In this document: piece after piece, positions 1-11,449 of the stretch
How positions within the stretch are numbered: the first letter of the stretch is position 1
Layout: each line of letters opens with the position of its first letter
DNA from: Mercurialis annua
Taxonomy: Eukaryota > Streptophyta > Magnoliopsida > Malpighiales > Euphorbiaceae
Assembly: GCF_937616625.2 (NCBI RefSeq)
Contig: NC_065571.1
Location: forward strand, 374,501-438,500
Length of the DNA stretch: 64,000 nucleotides
Reading direction: 5' to 3'
Translations under genes and position numbers: made by a program
The notes under the pieces: generated by a model
Databases searched by the model: none
The model's input: the letters and a program-made list of their open reading frames with translations, nothing else
Told to the model about the DNA's origin: nothing

Positions 1-1488
1 GCTGTTCGAACAAAACACACTGTTCCTCAGCCATTTGCCCTAGCAACTGAAAAACGTGCTTCATCTGGAACTCGTCCCACCGGATCTGACGTTGGTGCCA
101 CTGCTGGTACAAATAAATCATCAAGCAAAGTCCTGAATCCAAACACTCTAAAGCAGAATCAGGTAAATGCTGCAGACAAGTGTGGGTATCTAGTAGTAAT
201 AGCAGTTCTAAATTAATAATAACTCATTTTAGCAGAATCAATAGCTTACAGCCCATGTTATTTTTCTCATGAGTAGACGTATCTTAGATTATATAGCAGA
301 GTTATTGAGTTGTTGGTTAACTGTGGTGCATAGAAAAACTTCAGTTGTTGATCAACTGTGCTTGTTTAACTGCAGCTACTTGGAGTAGCAAGAAAGCCAT
401 TGCAACCGAAAAATAAGAAGCACTCTGATGAAGAAGATACTTGTTCAGTCACTTCCACGTATCCTCATATAACTCAGCAATATATATCTACTTAGTTTTT
501 GCATGTCATTTTCCTGGTTAATTCTCTGCTTTGAAATGATTGCAACCTTGACTGTGTTCAGTACTGCAACCTCTGCTCGGATCAGTAAGTCCAGGACTAT
601 TGCTGCTTCAGCTCCAGTATTTAGATGCTCCAAACGTGCTGAGAAACGGAAGGAGGTAATGACTACACCACCCTGTTTCATGCATTTTAAGTTAGGTTAT
701 CTATTATTGAATCACAACTTTATAACATTGAAGAAATGTTTTTATCATGCTATAAACTCTTAGTTTAATTCAAAGTTAGAGGAGAAACATCAAGCACTGG
801 AGGCCGAGAAAACCCAGAGTGAAGCTAGGACCAAGGTACAATTTACTTGAATAATCTCGTTATAAAGGTACTTAGGATTAAGGCTTAGTTGAGATGAGTT
901 AATCTCCAAATATAGTTAGTTGTGATTGTTATTTTAGTTGATTCTGACATTTTTTTCTCAATGATCTTGAAATTGAAGGAAGAGAAGGATGCAGATATTA
1001 AGCAACTGAGGAAGAGTTTGATGTTTAAGGCCAGCCCGATGCCAAGTTTCTACCATGAGGGACCTCCACCAAAAACTGAACTGAAAAAGGTACTGTGTAT
1101 GTGATTTTGGGAAACATAGAGTTCATCATGTTTGATGCAAGCCACTATAAACTTCAGAAACAATTATATATCGTCTTTTTGATCAATAACTTTCTATTAA
1201 CACTTGTCTGAACCCCAGCTTCCACCAACTCGTGCAAAATCACCGAGGCTGGGTAGAAGGAAGAGCTGCAGCGATGAAGTTAATTCTTCTCAGGTCGATA
1301 AGGTAAAAGTAGCTGTTGATCAGGAAAATCGTCAGAGCTTTGACAGTCGCAAAGAAGATGCAATCGCCCCTGTGGTTCTGAATGGCCATTCTGTTCAAGA
1401 TGAAAATGAGCAAGAAGAAGAGAGCAACAACTCGATTTCATCTGAGGTAAACGAACAGAATTCTGCAAGCATCGAGCTTTCGTGTTAA
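1..1488 (+). CDS. WVD2-like (WDL) TPX2-domain microtubule-associated protein, 3' part
   Basis: C-terminal part of a WAVE-DAMPENED2-like protein; the 5' end lies outside the window. Exons that join in frame at GT..AG sites are 1-162, 376-458, 562-655, 764-835, 979-1089 and 1219-1488 (stop TAA 1486-1488). The first visible residues contain the motif [14 protein letters not shown]. The TPX2 C-terminal domain follows, with [12 protein letters not shown], the helix [13 protein letters not shown] and the signature [18 protein letters not shown] basic LGRRKSCSD stretch and an acidic, Ser-rich tail end the protein. In this family the domain binds and bundles cortical microtubules and affects helical growth and hypocotyl elongation. 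Family membership is clear from the motifs; which WDL paralogue it is cannot be decided. T-rich 3' UTR sequence follows to about 1680. Confidence 0.88.
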
Positions 1489-1699
1489 GTTTGCAATTGA
1501 GTTATTAATTTATAAGAGGCAAAAGGTTCCGAATCATTTCATTCGTTCTTTTTGTGACTTATGTGAAGAAATGTGAATCTTTTTTCTTTTTCTTTAACGT
1601 GCAAGAACTTGTTGCCATGTTTGTGTAATGTATGAAGTGTAAATTTTCTGTAAGTTATGAAATCTACATAAAATATCCTCATTTTTCTGTACTTCTTAA

Positions 1700-3835
1700 C
1701 TTCGTTTATTTCATTTACAAATAGTTTAAAAACATAGTGATACATAAGCAAAGCCAAGGTGATGGTATAATATAAAGTCTGTCATTTTGTTCAGCGTAAT
1801 TATAGTAAGTGTCATCATGAAAAGCTATTAAAGCAAAAGAAGAAAAAAAAGATACCCTAAGCGCCCACTGTGCTTCAATTGTTTTCATAATCTCTAACAC
1901 CAAAAGATTACTTTCTAACACCTATTTTTTTCATGTTTATAGATATTTTTCTAATTTTCTCCCTTCTATATTTTGGTATTCGACAAAATGCTACCATATA
2001 ATGTCTGAAGTGTTCAATTAAATCCCGCACCTTTACAACATGAAAATATTTGATCATATAGGCCAACGATGAACTTGTATCAAGGAATAATTGCTATTGT
2101 ATTTTAAACCAATGTTTTCTCCGGTTCAAAGATGTTGGACCGTACTTTTAATTCACGGAAGAACCAAAATGTATTGACCTCTGGTCTGGTTGGGTTCTAA
2201 GAAAGCTGTTTGAAACTACGATTGCAGAACATATTGCAGTAAACCGCTAATTTTGTTTTATACGAATAAATTGTAAACATATATATGAAAATAGAAATGA
2301 AATAGTATCAAAATATAAGCTTTGATAATTTCCATGTAAGAGAGATTGCAAGTGGTCAGCTTTTTAGAGTACTAGGTAGGAAGGGAAATTGAAAGATAGT
2401 GAGATCCAACTCCAAGTTATACAGAGTCTGCATCACTTCATTAACTTTTCTTTATTTGAAATCTCTTAACTTTTTACTTCTCATTCCTCTTTATTAGTGT
2501 TGTGCCTCTGATCAAATCTTTGGCAGACAAACCTGTTTTTCTTTCTATTCAAGTTTGGAATCACACTGTTTATGCTAAATGCTTCTCTCCTCGTTGCAGC
2601 TCCTCCCATCTCCCAACTTCCCTTTTTTATCGGCTTTGAAAGTCCGCATCAAGTGACCGATAATGAAGTTAGAACGTAATTTACATAAAATCAATTAGTT
2701 TACGTGTAAATTAAGAGTAATTAAAAAAGGTTAAACTCATAAAAAAAATCTTATGTACAATGAGCTTCTATTTTACTCGATGTTTATTGCATTTTTATTT
2801 TAACGTCTCTTCGTGTAATAGTGATTTAATAAGAAACTTCTGATTTAGAAATTTCAAAAATGTTAGTTGAAGTCAGGCTAACATCATAAAAATAGGCAAT
2901 TGTTAGGCAACAATTTAATAATAATTTCAAGCAAACAATCATCATGGCTTTTTATCATCCAAAATTAGTTTAATTAGATAAGTAGTATTAATTAAATTTG
3001 CCATAATTTGTTGTCATTGGATATATTGAGAAATGAGAATGAGAAAGACAAGGCAGGTAGGGAAGAGCTTTAAAAAATTTATTACATCCTATAAATAAAG
3101 GATCTTGCTTTGACCTAAATATTGCACCAAGACTTTGATTTTGGACCCATTGATTATGAATGATATAAATGGCCTTAATTTCGCCCACCAAACCACAAGG
3201 TTTACATCATTTTCAATCCCTTATTGCTCTTTATGCTTTATAAAATACATAAGGCTATGTTTGGTTCTGTGTAATATACTAAATCTTTCATTTTATAATG
3301 AGACATTGAAGATTAGTCAAATTAGGGAAATTTTCATAATCTACAAAGTTGTGGAATTTGGTTTTTGTTTTTTCTTTGCTTTTCATTTGTTAAAGGAAGA
3401 TGTCAAATTGAGTGCAACAAGCAAAGTGAAAACTTGGCTAACGAAAAAGTAAAAGTAAAATAGTGTTTTTTTTTCTTTTACTCATTCCATTCACCATAAA
3501 AATAATAAATTTTGGTCTAAATAGACGAATATGATTATACAGAAACTCATATTCCAAATCTTCCATCGTAAAATAATAATTTCAATCAAATTATTTTCTA
3601 ACTCGTTCAAATTAATATTTTTTCTAAACACTATATATGTGAAAAGCAAATTATTTATTGAAATTGGAGTTACAAGGACTCTTTAGGTTTTATATTTAAG
3701 ATACGAAATAATTTTAAGAAAATTTGAAAGGATTTTATTTTCTAACTGACTTTACTCAACTCAGTTCGATTTAGTCGGGACAAAACTCTAAATATCGGAC
3801 GGTACTAGTACCCGGAAAAAAAAGAAGACTCCCCA
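1700..3835. other. AT-rich intergenic region, nothing recognised
   Basis: No splice-compatible coding sequence, RNA gene or clean terminal repeat was seen. Reading frames here are short, low in complexity and lack plausible splice partners. Part of it is probably upstream regulatory DNA of the MIR166 gene that follows. Confidence 0.5.
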
Positions 3836-3842
3836 TGTGAAT

Positions 3843-3918
3843 ATGTATATAAGGCACTTAAAGATACTGTTACTACTTACTCTACTTTATTAATTCATCA
3901 TCCTCACGTATATAAGGG
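3843..3918 (+). promoter_or_regulatory. Putative core promoter of MIR166
   Basis: Two TATA-like sequences, GTATATAAGG at about 3847-3856 and GTATATAAGGG at 3908-3917, lie 90-160 bases upstream of the miR166 hairpin. The stretch between the second one and the hairpin is pyrimidine-rich, as in many plant Pol II leaders. Plant MIR166 genes are transcribed by Pol II, so one of these boxes is likely to set the start. The choice between them is inference. Confidence 0.45.
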
Positions 3919-4002
3919 CCCAATGCATGGCCAAATCAAACTCAAACACTCTCCTCCTTTAATTGTTCTCTTTATCTCTCTTGTACTATATGCATACACA
4001 GA

Positions 4003-4073
4003 GTTGAGGGGAATGCTGTCTGGTTCGAGACCACCTTCTGAATGATCTCGGACCAGGCTTCATTCCCCTCAAC
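4003..4073 (+). ncRNA. MIR166: MIR166 precursor hairpin
   Basis: The 3' arm holds the 21-nt miR166 sequence at 4048-4068 (core GGACCAGGCTTCATTCCCC). The 5' arm holds the matching star strand at 4010-4030 (GGAATGCTGTCTGGTTCGAG plus one base). The arms GTTGAGGGGAATG (4003-4015) and CATTCCCCTCAAC (4061-4073) are exact reverse complements, and the two 21-mers pair with the 2-nt 3' overhangs expected of a Dicer-like cut. The loop is short, about 17 nt. miR166 cleaves mRNAs of class III HD-ZIP transcription factors and so controls leaf polarity, meristem and vascular patterning. It stands alone, with no second copy seen nearby. The mature sequence is the canonical family form, so identity is secure; expression is not shown by the sequence. 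Confidence 0.95.
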
Positions 4074-4227
4074 CAACCCTTTTTCCAGCTATGCCTATGA
4101 ATGAGCTCCTCAAGATCAACAAATCGTTAATATCTGCGATTCACTCCACTCCATATTATGCAATTAATTCCAATATTCAACCAGGTAAATATTAGTTTAC
4201 TGCTGTTCATTAACTTTATATACATAC

Positions 4228-4500
4228 GTAGGGAGCAGCTCGATGTTCAGCTCACTTCGTGTTTTTTTTTTATTCTAAACAAACCAAGCTTCAGCTTAGT
4301 TTTACATTCATTTATTTATACAAAACAAGCTTGAGTATAGTGATGTGTCGGCTTGTTTACGTTTACAAATAATGTGTATATGAGTTCGATTACGAGTTTT
4401 TAAACTGACTCGTACAAGAGCTCACTAAAGAATTCGTAACTTAGCTTGCATATAAGTTTGATTATTCGTTCGCAATTTGTCTGGTATTGTAATAGACGAA
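4228..4500. repeat. Degenerate dispersed repeat (same family as 39207-39470)
   Basis: A stretch rich in AGCTCG/GAGCTC, TTGTTTACGTTTACAAA and CTCGTACAAGAGCTCACTAAA motifs. Closely related phrases (TCGTTTACGTTCACGAACAATG, GAGCTCGTATGGATGCTCG) occur at 39207-39470, so both are copies of one dispersed repeat. No terminal repeats or coding sequence were found and the class is unknown. Confidence 0.4.
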
Positions 4501-4634
4501 TAGAATTGGCAATGTGGTTTATTTCTTTTTGTTGAAGTGAATATATATGAACCTTTCTTCAAAATTGCAACTAAAATGACATTGAATTTTGCACAATTAA
4601 TATAGCTTGAAAGAGAAGAATTGTATAGTTATTA

Positions 4635-4881
4635 TTTTCTCCATTTTTTTAGTTGTCTATCCAGAAAAAAATTTGCACATATTAAAATAATATCTTTTTT
4701 ATCTTAAATTATAAAAAAAAATACTAATATAGTCCTATTAGTTAATAAATATTTTATAAAGTAAAGTATAGAGTCATAAATTTGGAATATAAAGATTAAA
4801 ATCACCTTAAAGCTCTAAATGAACAATTATTTATAAATAAATAAAATTGATTAAATGGATAATTAAAGAAAACGGAGAAAG
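4635..4881. mobile_element. Stowaway-like MITE (Tc1/mariner), degenerate
   Basis: Inverted ends TTTTCTCCATTTTTTTAGTTG (left) and the reverse complement of a right end reading CTTTCTCCGTTTTCTTTAATT, flanked by TA on both sides (4633-4634 and 4882-4883). It is about 247 bp, AT-rich and non-coding. The CTCC(G/A)T-type terminus, TA target site and size fit Stowaway MITEs. Divergence of the ends suggests an old insertion. Confidence 0.6.
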
Positions 4882-5689
4882 TACTATATTATGTAGTCTA
4901 TATAAAACAGAATTTTAAGAGATCTGGTATCTCTTATAGCTTTTAGTGGCGTGGACATATGTATTTAGAACTTGTTTAATTGATTAATTATGATAATAAG
5001 TACCTTCTAGAGGAATTAGACTCAGATTCATTTTCTATACCATATTTTTTAACGAAAAATCAAAAAGAAAAAGTTTAGATACAAATATGAACCTTATTTA
5101 TATATAAATTAATCGATCTTTTATTTTTACCAAAAACGTTGAGAAACAGAAATGGGTGCGTGGAAGTTAGTGTGAAAATCTGACTGGAAAGAGATATAAA
5201 GTTAAGTTTCATCTTTTTCGTAGTTGATTACTTTTACTAAATTGGCTTTGCTTGCAGATAGTTGCAAAGAATATTGAGATGGAGAAATTATCTGTTGAAC
5301 CAAGTTATGAACCAATCCAGATTATTTACAATAACCACTTAATAAAAGACACATTAATTAATAATTAGTTAATATATTTAAATTAATTTATCCATAAATA
5401 ATCACGACATATGTTATGTGTTGTATGGATGGTTCATAATCGTACGTGATGAAACTAGTTCACCTAATTATTTTTTATGTGATGATGATGGATCAAGTGA
5501 GGAGAATCATACTATTTATTCGTTTTTATGATAAGCTGTTATTTTTTCAATTATCTAACATACATTTTTTTATCGGTGGGTAAAATCTAATTACATTAAT
5601 AGTTAGTGGTTCGTAGTTAGATTTTGCACGTAGTCTTAAACAAATGGCTTTATAAACACGAAACTAAGACTTCATAAATAACTGGTCAA

Positions 5690-6062
5690 ATGTCCGATGG
5701 GAAACCGGTGAGTTTTAATCGGCTTGGTTAGGTTAAAATTGAGGTTGGTTTGATTTTGGTATATAATTTTTTTATTACCATTCGATTTCAGTCTCAATTT
5801 TGATTTTGAACATCCAATGTTAATTGAACCGGCCAAATATTTGAATTTTTTTCAATAAAAAATCTTGCATTTTTGTCGGTTTTAGCCGAACGGACTAATA
5901 TTTTTCTGTTTGGTTTTGAATACCTTTTTCAAAAACGGCCAAGTTTGGTTTTTGTTAGAGTTTCATCTTTGAGCAATTCGATTTTGAACATACGACGGAC
6001 CTATTAATTTAATTTTGGAGATTTTAGTTCATTTTAACTAAACCGACCGAATGCTCACCCTT
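5690..6062. repeat. Dispersed CGGTT/GGTTTGG-rich repeat
   Basis: The region repeats words such as ACCGGTGAG, TTGGTTTGATTTTGG, AACCGG and ACCGACCGAATGCTCACCC. The reverse complement of the right edge begins GGGTGAGCATTCGGTCGG, a form met at one end of common short dispersed repeats in dicots. No open frame and no clear target-site duplication were found. Confidence 0.4.
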
Positions 6063-6088
6063 GGTTCTTATTTACTATTGGACTCTAG

Positions 6089-6371
6089 TAGCAATTTATA
6101 TCCCTCAACTGGTAAGTAATATGAAATACCATATAAAATAATTTTGTTGAATTGAATTTGGTGGTCATAGTCAATTTATCTCATTTCTACAATTTATTCC
6201 CGCAATTTGTAAGTCAAATGTTTCTTCAATTGGTAATTTGCCTCTCAATTTATAAATTAATTTGCTAAAATGAAATTAATTGACTATAATCATCATATTT
6301 ATGACAAATTTTTCACAAAATTAATTTATCTATTAATTATTTATTATTTATAAATTGAGGGACAAATTACT
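6089..6371. mobile_element. Foldback MITE, family A copy 1
   Basis: Long imperfect inverted repeat. The left end reads AGTAGCAATTTATATCCCTC and the right end, reverse-complemented, reads AGTAATTTGTCCCTCAATTT. Inside are phrases such as TTAATTGACTATAAT shared with the copies at 27435-27676 and 39505-39765. Non-coding, and likely a non-autonomous DNA transposon. Confidence 0.55.
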
Positions 6372-7108
6372 ATTTAAATTTTTATATTTGAAAACCCATC
6401 TTTTGTCCGATTTTGGAATTAGGAAATTAGGCAGTGCAGTAATTTGAGAAAAGGACATAATAGCCTAAGATCATCGTTTAATTACCTAATGTGTTGATTA
6501 ATTTTTTTAAATGGTTTGGATATAATGTCAAATAATGGATAAACTTAATTAACTAGAAAAAATATGTAGATTATAGAATTTTGTAACAATAATATAAATT
6601 TAGATGTTGTAGTAAAATGGCATCATCTTGTTGGTATATGAATGATAAGAAATGACATCATTTGGCACCTTATAGTAGAAATTGTATTAGCAATTGTAAT
6701 CTAATTCTCTTCAATTGGCAACAGAGAAAAGAAACAACAGACAAGTTGTATGACATAAAAGAGGTCCATTCTGAAAGAGTAAAAGGAAGATTTTGTTGGC
6801 ACAATCACTTAATTTTGCTTAGCAAGCACAAAGTTGTCTGTGCCCCAAAACACCTTCCCTTAAATGTTTTTTTGTTATATAAATACTCATATTTTATGAA
6901 ATTATTATTAAAATTTTTCTTAATTTTACATTTATAAAAATACTCTTTGACTATCAAAATTATAAAAAGACTATTTTTATTGGGAAAAAAAATCAACAAA
7001 ATATCATTTAAGGCGACTTTTATTTTATAAATAAATGATTGCTTATATTGTCAATTGATAGATCATTTTATTATTTTTAACGTTTTATTTTATATGCCAA
7101 TTTTTATA

Positions 7109-7351
7109 CTTTTCCATCCCATTTAGGATGTTTCTTTATCATCTTTTTATGTTCTATTTAAAGAAAATGTAATACTTTTTAGCATATTATATTTTTTTTG
7201 TTCTTATTTTATCCCAATAGTTAAATATATTTTATAAAATATTTAAATATACATAATTTTAAAGCATAATTAGCAAGAATAAAACAAGAAAAACATTACT
7301 TATGTCTTCTTATATATGTGTAAAATAAAAAAACCCTAAATGGGACTGGAG
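7109..7351. mobile_element. Stowaway-like MITE, degenerate
   Basis: The left end CTTTTCCATCCCATTTAGGA matches the reverse complement of the right end, CTCCAGTCCCATTTAGGG. TA dinucleotides flank both ends (7107-7108, 7352-7353). It is 243 bp, AT-rich and without coding potential. Size, TA target site and the CCCATTT terminus support a Stowaway-type element. Confidence 0.6.
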
Positions 7352-7693
7352 TATTTGGTAACACTTTAAAAATTAAAATTTTATTTATCTTTAGTAAATA
7401 TGTATAGTCATCTTCAAATAAATTAATTGATTCATATCTCAAAAATAATAAACCAATAAAAAATTGATTATCAATTTTTATTTATAATATATTTAGTTTA
7501 TTATTAATTTTAGCTGTAATAATTAATGCAAATTAATAAAATAAGATAAAATATTTTTAGATTTATTAATTTTATTGTAATAAATAATTGTATGACATAT
7601 TTAGAAATTTTTTTCAAAATTAAAATTCATTTATGAAGATAAAATACAAATAATGAACATATCACAATGGGTAAAATATGATCTTTTAAATTT

Positions 7694-8051
7694 GGCCAAA
7701 TGTTGTAAAAAGGCCAAACCTTTTATAAAAGTTTCACAAAAGTCCTGACCTTTCAATTTTTTCGATTTTGGCCAAAAATAAATTATTTGGTTTCAGTTGT
7801 GGCCAACTCTCAATTTGATTTCAATTTGCCTATGTGGTGCCTATGTGACGCCTATGTGGCATGCCAAATATTGAAAGTTCAGGACTTTTGTGAAACCAAA
7901 TAATCCATTTTTGGCCAAAATTGACAAAATTGAAAGGTCGGGACTTTTGTGAAACCAAATAATCAGTTTTTGGCCAAAATCGAAAAAATTGAAAGGTCAA
8001 GACTTTTGTGAAACTTTCGTGAAAGGTTTGACCTTTTCATAACATTTGGCC
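7694..8051. mobile_element. MULE-type MITE with exact 9-bp target duplication
   Basis: 358 bp element. Termini are GGCCAAATGTTGTAAAAAGG at left and the reverse complement of CCTTTTCATAACATTTGGCC at right. The 9-bp sequence TTTAAATTT flanks it on both sides (7685-7693 and 8052-8060), the length typical of Mutator-like elements. Internally the phrase GGACTTTTGTGAAACCAAATAATC occurs as direct and inverted copies around 7730-8010, and CCTATGTG(G/A) is repeated three times near 7830-7860. No transposase reading frame is present, so it is non-autonomous. Confidence 0.8.
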
Positions 8052-8574
8052 TTTAAATTTAAACTATTAAATACTAAGCAACAATTTAAAATAAATAATA
8101 AAATTAATCGAAAATAAAAAAATTCATGATATAAGTTCCGTCAAATTAACTCAACAATGAACTACATTCCTCTTGGACAAGGTACTTGGATAAAGCAGCC
8201 ATATATATATGATCATATATATTTAAAAAGATTATGTAGGCATATATATTGAAATGATAAATTAAAAAAAATTGAGGTACAACTAATATATTTGACTTGA
8301 AGTGAACGTGGTTTAATGCAAATGGATGCAGGGTCCCGGCTGTCCACATTTTATCTCTCCTCCGACAAGGACAATATCTCACCATCTTCTTAACCAAACC
8401 AACTCAAAAAACTTATCCCATTTCCTATTTGGTTTTACTAGTCTTCAAACTTAAGAGCTGTTTTTTTTTCTTAACAATAAAAAAGGGAAAATAAATTAAG
8501 AGTTGAGAGTTTCTATTTTAAATAATATATAGTTTTATAATACCGAAAAACAGAGAAATTATTAGATACACTCA

Positions 8575-8645
8575 CTCAGTCCACCACGTCATTGCGCTAT
8601 TGGTTAGGGCGGACGTACGGATCCACCCGTCGCTCTACCATTGAG
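8575..8645. other. Unexplained GC-richer patch
   Basis: About 70 bases with much higher GC content than the surroundings, including TTGGTTAGGGCGGACGTACG and, on the minus strand, CTCAATGGTAGAGCGACGGG. The latter resembles a tRNA D-arm/A-box, but no acceptor stem or GGTTCGA B-box could be found, so no tRNA is called. It lies 470-540 bases upstream of the START-domain gene and might be a SINE fragment or regulatory. Confidence 0.3.
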
Positions 8646-8894
8646 AAGTTAATTTGTTTGGATTAAGGGAGGCAGATGGAAAACAATGATTGGGAGATAT
8701 TGTTTTAAAGTAATAAAAATAAAATTCCTGATTAAACCTTGTTTAAGAAAGAATTAGTGGCTTGTAATAAAAGTTTAAAATAGAAAGTTATCCAGAAACA
8801 GATAACGGAAACTGTTATCCGCATCCGTAGAGCTTGAATTTAGGTTAAAACTAAAAACCTCATCCACTTTACTTTCTATTTACCCTTATCTACA

Positions 8895-9110
8895 TTTTGC
8901 TATGTTAACCGCAAGACACGTCATCTTACCGCAGACGTTGGTCAAGACCAATCAAAACAAAAGCGGCAGTTTCTCTCTCTACACTCTTCTTGTTTTCTCT
9001 CTCTAAAGAAAATCTCCATTTCTCTCTCCTCGATCTAACTTCTCACTGCACACAAATGGTCTGATTTTCCCGGAAAATCGTAATTTTCCCGGAAAGTTAG
9101 AGAGGGGAAA
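8895..9110 (+). promoter_or_regulatory. Promoter/5' UTR of START-domain gene
   Basis: Contains ACGT-core elements (GACACGTCAT near 8915), a CCAAT box (GACCAATCAAA near 8947) and a long CT-rich tract (TTTCTCTCTCTACACTC and TTTTCTCTCTCTAAAG, about 8968-9040). That composition is typical of plant Y-patch promoters and leaders. It ends 1 base before the ATG at 9111. Assignment as promoter is inferred from position and composition. Confidence 0.45.
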
Positions 9111-11372
9111 ATGGATTACGATTCGTTGTTTGACGTAATGGAGTTTTTGAAAAAACCGTCAATAACGGAAACATTTGTCGACATTTTGCTATGTGCAGTG
9201 CCTATATGGGTAGCGATTACGATCGGGTTGGTAATCGGGTGGTCTTGGCGGCCCAGATGGACCAGTTTGCTTTATATCGGTTTGCGAAGTAAGTTTAGAT
9301 TTCTATGGACGCCGCCCGGTTTTGGAGCTCGTCGCCTTTGGTTAGCTTTTACTGCTTTATCCGCTTTCTCCGTTTGCCGTACTATTTGGTCTAATTTCAA
9401 GGCCAAAAATCTCGAATCGCCTCCTCCAGCTCTTCATACCTCTCCGGCGGCTGAAGGAAGTGGCGCTGGTGTTGGTGTAGCTGATGATTCTGTGAGGTAA
9501 ACTATTTTTTTGCTTTACTCTACATAAGTTTCGATCTGTTGACTTTTTCTTTTTTTGTATTTATCCGTTTAATGTGAGAATTTGCAATTCTTTTGTGATT
9601 ATGATGTAATTTTATTGAATTGCAGCTCTGGTAGTGAACCTAATGACGGCGAGGATATTGTTACAGAGAATGATCTAGAGCACTTGTTGCATCTTCTGGA
9701 AGGAAAGGATGGGCAAATGGATTGGCAATTTATGATGGAAAGGTCTACCTCGAACATGGCGTACCAAGCTTCGCGCTACGAGCCTCAGGTTCATTTCAGA
9801 ACCTTTCTCTTAAATGCCTGTGCAATAATGTGGCAATTTTCCCCTTGTTATTTTTGTAACTGTTTGTCATTATCTTCATAATTACATGTATCTTATGTTT
9901 GTTTATCAGAATTGTCCTACTGTGTTCCGTAGTAGAACTGTTTTTGAGGATGCTACTCCTGAACTGGTTAGAGACTTTTTCTGGGATGACGAGTTTCGAC
10001 TGAAATGGGATCCCATGCTTGCATACTTTAAAATATTGGAGGAATTCCCGCATACAGGAACAATGATTGTTCATTGGATAAAAAAGGTTAGCTGGTCCGA
10101 TGAATTTTTCTTGGATTATGGTGTCTTCATGCTGCATTTTGTTGTTCTATGTTTATAAATTTTTTAGTGACAAGAGGTCGCTCCTTCAATTTGCAGTTCC
10201 CATTTTTCTGCAGCGATCGAGAATATATTATTGGTCGTAGGATATGGGAGGCAGGGAAAACGTATTACTGTGTTACGAAGGTGTGTGTCGTTCTTGCTCT
10301 TGCTATTTATACGTTTATAAGAGTTTTACATAATAAGATTGATATCTATGAAATCGGGGCTTCATGTACCAAATCTCTTCATATGATACATAACATATTT
10401 TATTTTCCCACAATGTAATGTAGAATAAGTAACTTTTTTAATTCTTTTCTAGTTTTCCAAGTAAAACATCCTCTAGAATCATCATATTTGTCAAGGAAAA
10501 GATAAGATTTGGTTCTAGTTTAACTATTGATTGCAAAGATGGTATACAGAGGAGGAGGCTGAAATTATTGCGAACATATATTAATTTTTGTCTGCTCAAA
10601 TCATTTCAGCCAATCTTTTATTTCATGATGCACTAAATTTCAGATTTCAAGAACTTCTATTTCTTTCTGTCTCACATCTGTGAATTTAAGAGTTTCCTTT
10701 TGTTTACCATTATCAAACTAAATTGATTTGTGAGCTATGACATCGCAGGGGATGCCATATCCAGGCTTGCACAAGCGCGACAAGCCAAGGCGAGTGGAGC
10801 TTTATTTCTCAAGTTGGGTTATCAGGGCCGGTAAGTAGCTTTGAGCATCATGTTGCAGAGTTTATATTTATGTGTTCCCGAGTTTCTTTAATCAATCTTT
10901 AAATGTTGATTCGTTTTGACCTATTTGCTTAATAAATGCAGTGGAATCTCGCAAAGGAGATGGACAGATGTCTGCGTGTGAGGTAACCCTTTTTCATTAC
11001 GAGGACATGGGGATCCCCAAAGATGTGGCTAAGCTAGGAGTTCGTCATGGTATGTGGGGAACCGTCAAGAAATTGCATTCCGGCATGAGAGCGTACCAGA
11101 ATGCAAGAAAAACGGAGGCTTCATTATCAAGAAGTGCACTTATGGCAAGAATTACGACAAAGATTTCTTTTGACGAAACAATGGATTCTTCCGAGCCAGC
11201 TACTATCGAAGAAGATAAACAAGTGGTCGACATCAAACGACACGACGATCATGGCATTGATTGGAAATGGATAGTCGTAGGCGGAACGGTAGCTCTGGTA
11301 TGTGGAATTCACTCTGGTGCAATCGGGAAGGCCTTATTACTTGGAGCAGGGCAAAGAGTTGCACGCAGATGA
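9111..11372 (+). CDS. Membrane-anchored START-domain (polyketide cyclase/lipid transport) protein
   Basis: Exons 9111-9496, 9626-9788, 9910-10086, 10197-10280, 10749-10830 and 10942-11372 join in frame at GT..AG sites to give about 440 residues. The N-terminus has a hydrophobic segment (residues ~25-45, around LLCAVPIWVAITIGLVIGW) followed by WSWRPRW and PPGFGARRLWLAF. After a Gly/Asp-rich linker comes a START (Bet v1-like) fold, with hallmarks FRSRTVFEDATPELVRDFFW, DREYIIGRRIWEAGKTYYC and RRVELYFSSWVIR. A second hydrophobic stretch near the C-terminus (VVGGTVALVCGIHSG) may be a second membrane anchor. The plant family is thought to bind or move lipids, but ligands are mostly unknown. In exon 4 the acceptor at 10196 was preferred to the one at 10213 because it keeps the conserved FPFFCS segment. 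Confidence 0.9.
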
Positions 11373-11449
11373 GTTTTTTTCTTCCCTTTTTCGGAACCGG
11401 TTTATCGCTATTTGATCTTGAAGAAGTTATTGCAAATTTACTTTAGATT

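Noticed and set aside
3135..3452. 105-codon open frame in the gene desert
   Set aside because: Low-complexity, Phe/Ile-rich composition typical of AT-rich noise, with no family motif and no splice partner.
8590..8640. Possible tRNA gene on the minus strand
   Set aside because: Only a D-arm-like word is present. There is no acceptor stem, anticodon arm or T-arm.
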